Source of the DNA: DASSKO01 sp035690425
GTDB taxonomy: Bacteria > Actinomycetota > Actinomycetes > Propionibacteriales > Nocardioidaceae
Assembly: GCA_035690425.1 (NCBI GenBank)
Contig: DASSKO010000044.1
Coordinates: 1 to 39,308 of the forward strand
Reading direction: 5' to 3'
Length of the DNA stretch: 39,308 nt
The notes under the pieces are model-generated. The model did no database searches, was not told the origin of the DNA, and saw only the letters and a list, made by a program, of their open reading frames with translations. Of the stretch, positions 8,157 to 15,533 are shown piece after piece; position 1 is the first letter of the stretch, and the number at the start of each line of letters is the position of its first letter. A program made the translations under genes and the position numbers.

Positions 8157-8753
8157 CTAGGGTCGGCCCCGGCTGGACCAGGCCGGATTGCGACCATTGC
8201 CCGCGATGACCTCGTCCAGGGCGGACGCCCCGAGGGGGACAGGCACGGACGGACCGAACGCGTCTCCACGCGCGTCCTCCGAACCAGGTCCGGACATCAT
8301 CGCGACGAACTCTCGAGCAGGCGCAAGCGCCGCGTCGTCGACAACGAGGTGTTGGCCACTGGCGCGGGCAACGTCCCAACCGTGCACCACCAACTCGTTG
8401 GCCGCGGTGACGCCGACCGCGGACGCGGGCGCCTGAAAGCCCGCGATCCACGCCGTGCCCTCCCACGCCGAGGGGTCGGACCAGGTGTCGGCCAGCTGGC
8501 CGAGCCAGTCCGTTGTCTCTTCCCGCCAAGCGCCGGGCAGGAGCGAGGCGTCACCCTCCGGCGGTGGCTTCGACCCACCGGCGGGCTGCTCCTTGCGTCC
8601 GGCCAGCGTAAATGCCTCGGCGAGCTCCCGGACGTGCTGCAGCAGATCGCCCAGGCTGTACCGCGCGCACGGGGTCGGGTCGTAGAGCTGGTCGTCGCGG
8701 ACACCATTCATCAGTCGAGCCAGCTCGGCAGCGGCAGATCCAAGATCGTGCAT
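8157..8753 (-). CDS. TIGR03086-like DinB-fold/mycothiol-type metal-binding protein
   Basis: The 198-residue product begins MHDLGSAAAELARLMNGVRDD, with GGGAGG about 9 bases before the ATG at 8753. Diagnostic blocks are PTPCARYSLGDLLQHVRELAEAF (first metal-binding His) and ANELVVHGWDVARASG (second His region), typical of the maleylpyruvate isomerase / DinB superfamily and of its TIGR03086 branch. Members bind a divalent metal through three histidines; many are thought to be mycothiol- or thiol-dependent transferases or isomerases. The substrate of this branch is not established. The gene is followed 114 bp upstream on the same strand by an alcohol dehydrogenase, but no functional link is visible. 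Confidence 0.75.
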   Translation of the reverse strand: MHDLGSAAAELARLMNGVRDDQLYDPTPCARYSLGDLLQHVRELAEAFTLAGRKEQPAGGSKPPPEGDASLLPGAWREETTDWLGQLADTWSDPSAWEGTAWIAGFQAPASAVGVTAANELVVHGWDVARASGQHLVVDDAALAPAREFVAMMSGPGSEDARGDAFGPSVPVPLGASALDEVIAGNGRNPAWSSRGRP

Positions 8754-8867
8754 CCGGGGCTCCCTCCCATCTGGTCACGAGTACTGACTCGCCGCTGCGC
8801 CCGGACTCATCGGTCGTGCTCACTGTCCGCGGCAATACTCGCGGTGGAAGGGCGCACTCAGCCCGTC

Positions 8868-9908
8868 TCAGGCGAGCGTCGCGGTGTCGATGACGAAGCG
8901 GTAGCGCACGTCGGAGGCGAGTACACGCTCGTAAGCCTCGTTTACCTGGTCGGCTGGGATGACGTCGACCTCGGCGCCGATGTGGTGCTGGGCGCAGAAG
9001 TCGAGCATCTCCTGGGTTAGGGCGATCCCACCGATCATCGATCCGGCGTATGTGCGACGGCCACCGATGAGGGAGAACACGTTCAGGCTCAGCGGTTCGG
9101 CCGGGGCGCCGACGTTGACCAGGGTTCCGTCGACAGCGAGGAGTCCGAGGTAGGCGTCGACGTCGATGTTGGCGCTGACCGTGTTGATGATGAGATCGAA
9201 CTGGCTGGCGAGCTGCTCGAACGTGTCAGGGTCCGAGGTCGCGTAGTAGTGGTCGGCGCCGAGTCGCAGACCGTCCTCCTGCTTCTTCAGCGACTGGGAC
9301 AGCACGGTCACCTCGGCACCTAGGGCGTGGGCGATCTTGACAGCCATGTGGCCCAGGCCGCCAAGCCCGACGATGGCGATCTTCTTGCCGGGTTCGGCAC
9401 CCCACTTACGCAGGGGCGCATAGGTGGTGATGCCGGCACACAGCAGCGGTGCAGCTTCGGCTGGGTCGATGCCGTCGGGAACGGAGAGGACGTAGTCGGC
9501 GTCCACGACGACGTGGGTGGAGTACCCGCCCTGGGTGGTGGTGCCGTCGCGGTCGGTGCCGGCGTAGGTGGGGACCATGCCGTTGACGCAGTACTGCTCG
9601 TCACCGTTGCGGCAGTTGGTGCACTCGCCGCACGAGTTCACCATGCAGCCGACTCCGACGCGGTCACCGACTTGGTGTCGGGTGACGTCGGACCCGACAA
9701 CGGTGACGATGCCGACGATCTCGTGGCCCGGTACGACCGGGAACGGCTGCGGGCCCCAGTCGCCGTTGACGGTGTGGATGTCGGAGTGGCAGATGCCGGC
9801 GTACTGGATCTCGATGAGGACGTCGTTGGTTCCGACATCTCGACGTTCGATGGTGGTCGGAGCCAGCGGCTGGTCGGCAGCAGCGGCGGCGTAGGCGTTC
9901 ACGCGCAT
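8868..9908 (-). CDS. Zinc-dependent NAD(P) alcohol dehydrogenase
   Basis: This is a 346-residue medium-chain dehydrogenase of the cinnamyl-alcohol/YahK type. I chose ATG 9908 (MRVNAYAAAAAD), which has AGGAG about 10 bases upstream and the family N-terminus; longer versions add low-complexity residues. Catalytic zinc ligands are C40 (AGICHSD) and H62 (PGHE). The structural zinc cysteines are at 93, 96, 99 and 107 in NSCGECTNCRNGDEQYC. The cofactor site GLGGLGHMAVK follows. The enzyme oxidises alcohols or reduces aldehydes reversibly, probably with NADP. It is the last gene of a minus-strand set with a cupin fragment (9977-10099) and a MerR regulator (10190-10651). Aldehyde- or oxidant-responsive control by the MerR protein is likely by analogy. 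Confidence 0.88.
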   Translation of the reverse strand: MRVNAYAAAAADQPLAPTTIERRDVGTNDVLIEIQYAGICHSDIHTVNGDWGPQPFPVVPGHEIVGIVTVVGSDVTRHQVGDRVGVGCMVNSCGECTNCRNGDEQYCVNGMVPTYAGTDRDGTTTQGGYSTHVVVDADYVLSVPDGIDPAEAAPLLCAGITTYAPLRKWGAEPGKKIAIVGLGGLGHMAVKIAHALGAEVTVLSQSLKKQEDGLRLGADHYYATSDPDTFEQLASQFDLIINTVSANIDVDAYLGLLAVDGTLVNVGAPAEPLSLNVFSLIGGRRTYAGSMIGGIALTQEMLDFCAQHHIGAEVDVIPADQVNEAYERVLASDVRYRFVIDTATLA

Positions 9909-9976
9909 GTGTGGGATGCTCCTTCGGCTTGCGGATTCGGTTCTTCGGTCGTTCGGTCTGGGCGGAGGATCTGTGG

Positions 9977-10099
9977 TCAGCACTCTGCCGGCGCCACGGT
10001 GAGGCGGTTCGGGGCGGCCACGGCATCGATGTAGACGTCACCGGTGAACCAGTCGACCGGCCCCTTGATGGTGTCCGCCGAGCTGCGTGTGATCTGCAC
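9977..10099 (-). pseudogene. Truncated cupin gene (N-terminal 40 residues)
   Basis: A GTG at 10099, with GGAAG 6 bases upstream, opens a 40-codon frame beginning VQITRSSADTIKGPVDWFTG and continuing DVYIDAVAAPNRL before a stop at 9977. The 'ITR...KGP.(D/E)WFTG.VY.D..AAP' pattern is the start of small cupin proteins of the mandelonitrile-lyase-like group, which normally run to about 130 residues with the metal-binding histidines later. Those histidines are missing here. The piece sits between the MerR gene and the alcohol dehydrogenase on the same strand, an arrangement often seen with intact cupins. An internal deletion most likely removed the rest. Confidence 0.6.
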
Positions 10100-10189
10100 G
10101 GGCTCTTCCTTCCTTGGATGCCTTGTACTGCGCTGTCGTGGCGCGCACGGTCTGCGGACCGGCTCGGGTCCGCCACCGGGCGCCGTTGG

Positions 10190-10651
10190 CTACTGCTTCT
10201 TGGCCCGCTTGAGCGCGTCGGCCAGTGCGCGCGCTTCGCTAGCCAACAGGTCTGCACGCTCGGTATCGCCCGCGTCGACCGCGTGCCAGTAGTCGATCTT
10301 GAGCCGGACGTATCGCTGGCGCAGAGCGATGTGCTCGGCCTCGAGTGCCAGTCGCCGTTCCTGCGCCGCGAGCAGCCCGATCTGCTCGCCAGCGGCAGCA
10401 GGACCGAGCTGTCCGTTCGCCACGTACTGCCGCATGTCACCCACGGACATGCCCGTGGCAGCGAGGCACGCGATCCACATCAACTGATCGAGGTCGGCCT
10501 CGTCGTACACGCGGTGCTTGCTGCTCGCACCGCGGCTGATCGGCGCGATCACCCCGATCGTCTCGTAGTAGCGGAGCGTGCTGGCCGGCAGCCCGGTCAG
10601 CGTGGCCGCTTCCCTGATCGAGTAGGTGTGTTCGGACGTCGGTGCACTCAC
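10190..10651 (-). CDS. MerR family transcriptional regulator
   Basis: The 153-residue product has the MerR winged helix at the N-terminus: YSIREAATLTGLPASTLRYYE, then RVYDEADLDQLMWIACLAATGMSVGDMRQYV. A long dimerisation helix runs from about residue 75 to 140. There is no cysteine cluster of the metal-sensing kind at the C-terminus, so an organic or oxidant signal is more likely than a metal. The GTG at 10651 is directly downstream of a predicted promoter (-35 TTGACT, -10 TACCGT, 18-bp spacing), which implies a leaderless mRNA. The palindrome at 10668-10685 lies between these hexamers, as expected for a MerR operator. The gene probably controls itself and the cupin/alcohol dehydrogenase genes downstream. 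Confidence 0.85.
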   Translation of the reverse strand: MSAPTSEHTYSIREAATLTGLPASTLRYYETIGVIAPISRGASSKHRVYDEADLDQLMWIACLAATGMSVGDMRQYVANGQLGPAAAGEQIGLLAAQERRLALEAEHIALRQRYVRLKIDYWHAVDAGDTERADLLASEARALADALKRAKKQ

Positions 10652-10658
10652 CTCTACG

Positions 10659-10688
10659 ACGGTATGAACTTCAAGTACTTGAAGTCAA
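10659..10688 (-). promoter_or_regulatory. MerR-type promoter/operator
   Basis: ACTTCAAGTACTTGAAGT (10668-10685) is a perfect 18-bp palindrome. On the minus strand it overlaps the -35 TTGACT (10688-10683) and precedes a possible -10 TACCGT (10664-10659), 18 bp away. A dyad inside a stretched spacer is the hallmark of MerR-activated promoters. It sits directly in front of the merR-like gene. Confidence 0.7.
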
Positions 10689-10779
10689 AGGTCGCGTGCG
10701 TCTGGCGCGCGGGCGTGCGGTTGTTCAGGTCCGGTGGAGTGGCGGCGAGCGGCCGGACGCCGTCGTGCAGCGGGTCTGG

Positions 10780-11310
10780 TCAACGCGAGAGGAAGGCGCT
10801 CAGCCCGGCGCTGACCTGTCGGGGGGTGGTGTCGACGCCCTCGTGGCCGAGTCCGTCGAGGTCGCGACCATTGTCCCCGGCGGCCACCATCGCGGTCGCT
10901 CGGTCGACCCAGTCGCGCGGTACCGCCTGGGGCCCGGGCGGCTCGTAGAGGGCTATCCGCCGAAAGGGCGCCCCGGCGGCTGCCGCGCCTAGCACGCAAA
11001 CCGCACCGATGCTATGCCCGAACACGTCGACCGGGCCGCCGTGGCGTTCGGCGAGGTCGCTGGCCACGGCGGCCACGTCGTCGAACTCGCGGTCCAGGCT
11101 GTAAGACGTGTGGTCACCGCTACCCCCTCGGCCGCAGCGGTCCATCGCCGACACCTCGTAGTAAGGCGTCAACAACGGCCACAGCGGCTGCCAGCGTGCT
11201 GCCGTGGTCATGCCTCCGTGCACCAGAAGAACTGGTGAACCGCCGCCGGCTACCACGACCGAGATGGGTGTGCCGTCCGAACTCGCAACAGTGCGTCGTT
11301 CCCCCAGCAT
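10780..11310 (-). CDS. Alpha/beta hydrolase, C-terminally truncated
   Basis: The product of 176 residues starts at ATG 11310 (MLGERRTVASSDG) behind a GGGGGA. It shows the N-terminal half of an alpha/beta hydrolase: oxyanion region LLVHGGMT, strand MDRCGRGGSGDH, and nucleophile elbow FGHSIGA. Intact relatives are usually about 260 residues. Here the sequence ends soon after ALYEPPG and a divergent tail GDNGRDLDGLGHEGVDTTPRQV, so the acid and histidine of the catalytic triad are missing. The stop lies about 90 bp from the MerR operator, suggesting that a deletion or rearrangement at that border cut the gene. It is probably inactive, although the remaining frame is clean. Confidence 0.6.
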   Translation of the reverse strand: MLGERRTVASSDGTPISVVVAGGGSPVLLVHGGMTTAARWQPLWPLLTPYYEVSAMDRCGRGGSGDHTSYSLDREFDDVAAVASDLAERHGGPVDVFGHSIGAVCVLGAAAAGAPFRRIALYEPPGPQAVPRDWVDRATAMVAAGDNGRDLDGLGHEGVDTTPRQVSAGLSAFLSR

Positions 11311-11568
11311 CAGGAGTCCCCCTTCGTGGCTACACCCCATAGTGCGCCCCACCCTCTCGCAACCGGGATCTCGGACTCCCGCATTCACGGAACCCGCGGT
11401 CCGTGTTCCGGCACGCTCGAGTGCGGGGTATGACGCGTCTTCGCGGTCAGTGCCGGCGAGATTGGTGGCGAACCAGCGTCGAAGCCGTTGAGCCGCCGAC
11501 GAGCGGCTCGCCCGAAGTGGCCTGGATCGGACTAGAGTGCAGTTCCCGGCCCGTTGACGAGGTGTGGC

Positions 11569-12375
11569 ATGAACGTGCCCGACGATCCGATCGCCGCATT
11601 CCACCGCCTGCATTCCTCGGGGTGCTTCCTGATGCCAAACCCATGGGACGTGGGTAGCGCGCGGGCCCTGGAACAGATGGGCTTCAAGGCGTTGGCCACG
11701 ACGAGTGCCGGACTGGCATGGTCGCTGGGTCGCGCGGACAACCAGGTCACACTGGAGCAGGTGCTCGAGCACCTACGCGTCGTCGTGGACGCCGTAGCGG
11801 TGCCGGTGAACGCTGACTTCGAGGGCGGTTTCGCAGTGGATCCGCCGCAGGTCGCAGCAAACGTAAGACGTGCTGCGGACACGGGGATCGCCGGGCTCTC
11901 GATCGAGGACTCATCGGGCGACGAGGCTGATCCGCTCTTCGAGTTCGAGCTAGCCGTCGAACGGGTCCGCGCCGCGCGACGAGCGATCGACGAAAGCGGC
12001 ACGGGGATCGTGCTCACCGGGCGATCCGAGGGATTCGTGGTCGGTCGCCCCGACATCGACGAGACGATCCGCAGGCTGCGCGCGTACGCCGAGGCGGGCG
12101 CCGACTGCCTCTACGCTCCACGGATCGACAGGCTCGAGGACGTCGCCGCGGTCGTCGCCGCGGTGTCCCCCAAACCGGTGAACCTGCTGATCAACGCTCC
12201 GTTCACGACCGTTGCTGAGGCAGCACGGTTGGGGGTACGGCGGATCAGCGTGGGCGGCACTCTCGCGCGCACCGCGTGGGGCGGATTCCTGCAGGCCGCG
12301 CGGGAGATTGCTGACGAGGGGACGTTCTCCCGGTTCGAGCCGTTGCCGAACGTTGACGCACTCTTCCACCGGTGA
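11569..12375 (+). CDS. Isocitrate lyase/PEP mutase family protein
   Basis: The 268-residue product starts at ATG 11569, with GAGG about 6 bases upstream. It has the (beta/alpha)8 barrel blocks of the isocitrate lyase / phosphoenolpyruvate mutase superfamily: FLMPNPWDVGSARALEQMGF, ALATTSAGLAWSLG, VNADFEGGF, the metal-binding GLSIEDSSGDE, LTGRSEGF and GADCLYAPRI. Short members like this one cleave C-C or C-P bonds of 2-oxo or oxaloacetate-like acids; the substrate is not defined for this branch. The cysteine motif KKCGH of true isocitrate lyases is absent, so it is not AceA. The gene stands alone, with gene fragments on both sides. The 258 bp before it hold only a possible -10 (TAGAGT) near 11534. 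Confidence 0.8.
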   Translation: MNVPDDPIAAFHRLHSSGCFLMPNPWDVGSARALEQMGFKALATTSAGLAWSLGRADNQVTLEQVLEHLRVVVDAVAVPVNADFEGGFAVDPPQVAANVRRAADTGIAGLSIEDSSGDEADPLFEFELAVERVRAARRAIDESGTGIVLTGRSEGFVVGRPDIDETIRRLRAYAEAGADCLYAPRIDRLEDVAAVVAAVSPKPVNLLINAPFTTVAEAARLGVRRISVGGTLARTAWGGFLQAAREIADEGTFSRFEPLPNVDALFHR

Positions 12376-12449
12376 CGAATCAAGGGCGGAGCCAACCGAG
12401 AGCACCTCTCACGGGACCCAGGTACGGAAACGGACGGCGCCGACGGACC

Positions 12450-12613
12450 AGCCGACGTTCGCCTTCACCTACATCGACGTCTTCGCCTTCTACCGCGCCG
12501 GCGTCCTCGACGCTGCACTCGACGGCACGGTGGCGACCACGGCCTTCACGGTCGACCCTCAACAGACAACCAACCGGCAACTCGCTCGAGCGACCAAGGG
12601 TCCGTCCGCTTGA
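12450..12613 (+). pseudogene. Fragment of a small membrane protein (DUF6326-like)
   Basis: One frame reads PTFAFTYIDVFAFYRAGVL and DAALDGTVATTAFTVD before drifting into unrelated residues and a stop at 12613. The 'Y.D(V/I)F.FY..GV...AL.G' pattern resembles, from memory, the first membrane helix of DUF6326-type proteins. There is no start codon or ribosome-binding site in this frame, and the remaining helices are missing. The 315-bp gap between 12375 and 12691 holds nothing else I can support. Confidence 0.35.
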
Positions 12614-12690
12614 GACCCGGAGGTCACGCGTAGACAGGCGGTAGACATCTGCACGACCATCGGGTGTGTGTCCGAAACAAGGGGAGTGAC

Positions 12691-13044
12691 ATGCGCACCA
12701 CTCGGATCACGGCGGATCTCCACGTGGCTGACATCGAGTCGGCGAAGAGCTTCTACACCGAATACCTCGGGCTGGGCACCGAGGAATTCAACATGGGGTG
12801 GGTCGCGCGCTACACGTCGCCAGACACGGGGGCGAACGTGCAGCTCGTGACCCGAGACGCGACCGCGCCCACGAACCCTGTCGTCTCCGTGCATGTCGAC
12901 GACGTTGACGCCGCATACCAGCAGGCACTGCAGCACGGCTACGAGATCGTCCACCCATTGACCACCGAGCCGTGGGGAGTCCGCCGATTCTACGTTCGGG
13001 CGCCCGACGGCAACGTGCTGAATATCGTGCAGCATCGGGATTGA
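12691..13044 (+). CDS. VOC/glyoxalase superfamily protein
   Basis: The 117-residue product starts at ATG 12691, with GGGGAG 6 bases upstream. It is a single vicinal-oxygen-chelate domain: TADLHVADIESAKSFYTEYLGL at the N-terminus, then QLVTRDA, VSVHVDDVDAAYQQALQHG, and the closing RRFYVRAPDGNVLNIVQH. The conserved His of strand one and the terminal Asp-Gly-Asn-Val-Leu-Asn-Ile block are present. Proteins of this type are dioxygenases, isomerases or drug-binding proteins and act as dimers. Nothing in the neighbourhood fixes the role. It converges on the reductase gene at 13114, and a hairpin between the two can stop transcription from both sides. Confidence 0.8.
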   Translation: MRTTRITADLHVADIESAKSFYTEYLGLGTEEFNMGWVARYTSPDTGANVQLVTRDATAPTNPVVSVHVDDVDAAYQQALQHGYEIVHPLTTEPWGVRRFYVRAPDGNVLNIVQHRD

Positions 13045-13064
13045 ACCAACGTTCGGGGAGTTCG

Positions 13065-13091
13065 GGTCCCGGTGGCCCCCCACCTCGGACC
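13065..13091. terminator. Hairpin between convergent genes
   Basis: GGTCC-C-GGTGG, loop CCCC, CCACC-TC-GGACC: two 5-bp GC-rich stems stacked with a small bulge. It lies between the stop of the VOC gene and the stop of the convergent reductase gene and could serve both. No T-run is present, which is usual in high-GC actinobacteria. Confidence 0.5.
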
Positions 13092-13113
13092 GAGGAGCCC
13101 GGCATGCGGTGCT

Positions 13114-14229
13114 TCACGCGTCGAGGACCACGTCTTCCTGCGGCGTTGAGCAGCACAGCAGGATCTTGTTCTGCGCGATCTCGCGCGGACGGATGCCGCC
13201 TTGGTGATGCATATCGACCGTGCCGGAGAGCATCATGGTCTTGCAGGTGCCGCAGATGCCTTCGCCGCAGGATGATGGCATGGTGAGCCCCGCGCGGGCG
13301 GCCGCCATGAGCAGCGTGCTGTCGGGGCCGCACTCGATTGTGCGGCCGGCGCGTTGGAACTCGATCGCAAAGCCGTCGTGGCGGTCGGGCGGCTGCTCGG
13401 TCGTCGATGACCGCGCACCAGGAACGGCCTCCTCGGCGAAGCTGAATGCCTCCTCGTGGCAACGGCTGGGGTGGGCACCTGCGTGGGCGAGGATTGTTCG
13501 CACTGTGGCCATGTACGCCGGGGGGCCACAGGTGAAGGCTTCGCGTTCGGCGAGATCCGGCGCGACAGCCTGCAGCATCGGCAGCGTCATGCGCCCACGC
13601 AGTCCCGTCCACCGCTCGCTCGGGGCGTCGTGCTCGCAGATCGCCACAGTTCGGATGCCCGGGCACCCGACGGCCATCCGCTGCAGCTCGTCGCGGAAGA
13701 TGATGTCGTCCGGTGTGCGTGCGTTGTGCACGAAGACCACGTTCGAGGTGCCGCCCCGGTCCCGCATGGTGCGCACCATGGACATCAGCGGGGTGATGCC
13801 GCTGCCGGCGGATAGGAACAGGTACTTCTCGGCCGGGTATCGGGTGGTGCTGAATTCGCCCAGCGGTCCGCTGACCGCGATCTGCCGGCCGGGCTCGACG
13901 TGGTCGTGCAGCCAGGAGGAGACGGGGCCGCCTGGGACGCGTTTCACGGTAATGGTCAGAGCCTCTGGCTGTAGGCAGGACGATGCGATCGTGTAGCAGC
14001 GGTCGATCTGCCGGCCGTCGATTCTTGCGTGCACGGTGAGGTGCTGACCGGGCTCGAATACGAAGCGTCGCGGACGGATCGGGCGCAGCACGAGGCTCTT
14101 GACGTCATGGGTGATCTGCAGGACCTCGCTGCACACGAGCGTCTCGTCGAACTCTTCGCACCATTGGTCCTGATCGGACGATCCAGCCGTCGCCCTGATG
14201 GCCGGGGCGCGGACGAGCATCTCGGTCAT
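13114..14229 (-). CDS. Rieske-oxygenase reductase (GbcB/Stc-type)
   Basis: The 371-residue product joins a ferredoxin-NADP-reductase-like flavin/NAD module to a C-terminal plant-type ferredoxin. Visible motifs are the flavin-binding RCYTIASS, the NAD-binding SAGSGITPLMSMVRT, the reductase-closing TCGPPAYM, and the [2Fe-2S] cysteines in SSCGEGICGTCK with the fourth in LLCC. It passes electrons from NAD(P)H to the Rieske oxygenase encoded upstream. The ATG overlaps that gene's stop by 4 bp (14226-14229), so translation is coupled. Homologues serve glycine betaine monooxygenase (GbcB) and stachydrine demethylase. A role in quaternary-amine demethylation is inferred from the three-gene context. 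Confidence 0.85.
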   Translation of the reverse strand: MTEMLVRAPAIRATAGSSDQDQWCEEFDETLVCSEVLQITHDVKSLVLRPIRPRRFVFEPGQHLTVHARIDGRQIDRCYTIASSCLQPEALTITVKRVPGGPVSSWLHDHVEPGRQIAVSGPLGEFSTTRYPAEKYLFLSAGSGITPLMSMVRTMRDRGGTSNVVFVHNARTPDDIIFRDELQRMAVGCPGIRTVAICEHDAPSERWTGLRGRMTLPMLQAVAPDLAEREAFTCGPPAYMATVRTILAHAGAHPSRCHEEAFSFAEEAVPGARSSTTEQPPDRHDGFAIEFQRAGRTIECGPDSTLLMAAARAGLTMPSSCGEGICGTCKTMMLSGTVDMHHQGGIRPREIAQNKILLCCSTPQEDVVLDA

Positions 14230-15494
14230 CTCGTGAGGTGCTCCCTCACTCGATTGACGTACCAGGTCACGAATGCATCCACCTGGCCCTCCGATGGCGC
14301 GTACGGGCCGGGCTCGTAGGCCGGACTGGTCACCCCCGCGTATGCACGGGCGCAGATCTGGCTGTCCTGGGTGTTCGTCTGACGCCAGACGTGGGTCAGG
14401 CTGTCGATGTCGTAGTCACGGCCCTCCACCGCGTCCTCGTGCACCAGCCAGGTGGTGCGCAAAAGCGTGCGGTCCGATGCGATGGGCAGCAATGCGAACG
14501 TCACGGCGTGGTCGGCGAGGAAGTGGAACCATGCGTTGGGCTGCGTGTGCAGGCTCGCGCGGCCCAACCGTGGGCTGTCCAGGTCTCCGAGCAGCCTGCG
14601 GCAGGCGGACCTGCCGTCGATCGTGTAGGACTCCCCGGCACCGTCGAGCGCTTCTCGCTGCACGCGGAATCCCGAGTCGCGCGCGTCCAGCTCCTCGATG
14701 GTCGCGTACGGTATGCCCCGATCCCGGCAAAGCCGTTGCAAGTCGGCGTCCGCCTGCAGGTAGCGCTCGTGCGCCGGGCGCAGCCGGGCAGGAAGCTGGT
14801 CCTCCTCGTAGCCGTAGGTCGGGAAGAAGGTGCAGGTGAGCTCCGGGTGCCCGGCTTCGCAGTGGTAGCACTCCCGGTTGTTCTCCATGACGACTTTCCA
14901 GTTGGCCTCCTCGACCAGATCCAGCTGGGCGGCGACCTTCGTGCGGTGCAGCTGGTGCGGCAACAGGTACGGCGTGACGCGCGCGACCACGTCGTCGAAG
15001 TCCGGTGGAGGCTCTGCTGCGAGGCTGAGGAAGACGAGCCCTGCCAACAGCCGTACGTGCACCGGCTTGAGGCCAAAGCAGCTCTTGTCGAACGGCGCGG
15101 GCTGCTGCCCGGCGTGCAGCAGTGACCCGTCGGTCGCGTAGGTCCACTGGTGGTAGCCACACACGATGTTGCCCACCGACCCTGCCTGGTCGTTGAGGAT
15201 GCGTGCGCCACGGTGCCGGCAGACGTTGTGGAAGGCGCGAACCACCTCATCGTCGTCGCGCAGCACGATCACCGAGTACGGCCCGACGGCGACCGTGACA
15301 AAGTCCCCCGGCTCGGCGATCTCGGCCTCGGTCGCGACGAACAGCCAGTTGCGCGCGAAGACCGCGGCGATGTCGAGATCGAAGATCTGCGGGTCGGTGT
15401 AGAACGCAGCCTCGAGCGAGTAGCCGGGTCGACGGCGGGCTACGAGCGCGTGGACGTCGAGCGGATCGGCGCCGATGGGGGCGACAGTGGTCAC
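14226..15494 (-). CDS. Rieske N-demethylating oxygenase, alpha subunit (GbcA/Stc2-like)
   Basis: The 422-residue product has a Rieske [2Fe-2S] site C92-x-H94 ... C112-x2-H115 (NVCRHRGAR / VCGYHQWTY). It also has the mononuclear iron site in ENNRECYHCEAGHPEL (H211, H216). Such enzymes oxidise a methyl group of a quaternary ammonium compound and release formaldehyde. The ENNRECYHC block is typical of betaine-type demethylases rather than aromatic-ring dioxygenases. It is 40 bp downstream of an old-yellow-enzyme-type demethylase and overlaps its own reductase gene. Glycine betaine and proline betaine (stachydrine) are the leading substrates; carnitine-like betaines remain possible. All iron ligands I looked for are present. 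Confidence 0.85.
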   Translation of the reverse strand: MTTVAPIGADPLDVHALVARRRPGYSLEAAFYTDPQIFDLDIAAVFARNWLFVATEAEIAEPGDFVTVAVGPYSVIVLRDDDEVVRAFHNVCRHRGARILNDQAGSVGNIVCGYHQWTYATDGSLLHAGQQPAPFDKSCFGLKPVHVRLLAGLVFLSLAAEPPPDFDDVVARVTPYLLPHQLHRTKVAAQLDLVEEANWKVVMENNRECYHCEAGHPELTCTFFPTYGYEEDQLPARLRPAHERYLQADADLQRLCRDRGIPYATIEELDARDSGFRVQREALDGAGESYTIDGRSACRRLLGDLDSPRLGRASLHTQPNAWFHFLADHAVTFALLPIASDRTLLRTTWLVHEDAVEGRDYDIDSLTHVWRQTNTQDSQICARAYAGVTSPAYEPGPYAPSEGQVDAFVTWYVNRVREHLTR

Positions 15495-15533
15495 CGCAGT
15501 CTCCTTTCCGTCAGATCCGTCAGAACAGCCCGG

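Noticed and set aside
13220..13996. 258-codon plus-strand frame opposite the reductase
   Set aside because: Antisense shadow; the minus strand carries a full FAD/NAD/[2Fe-2S] reductase.
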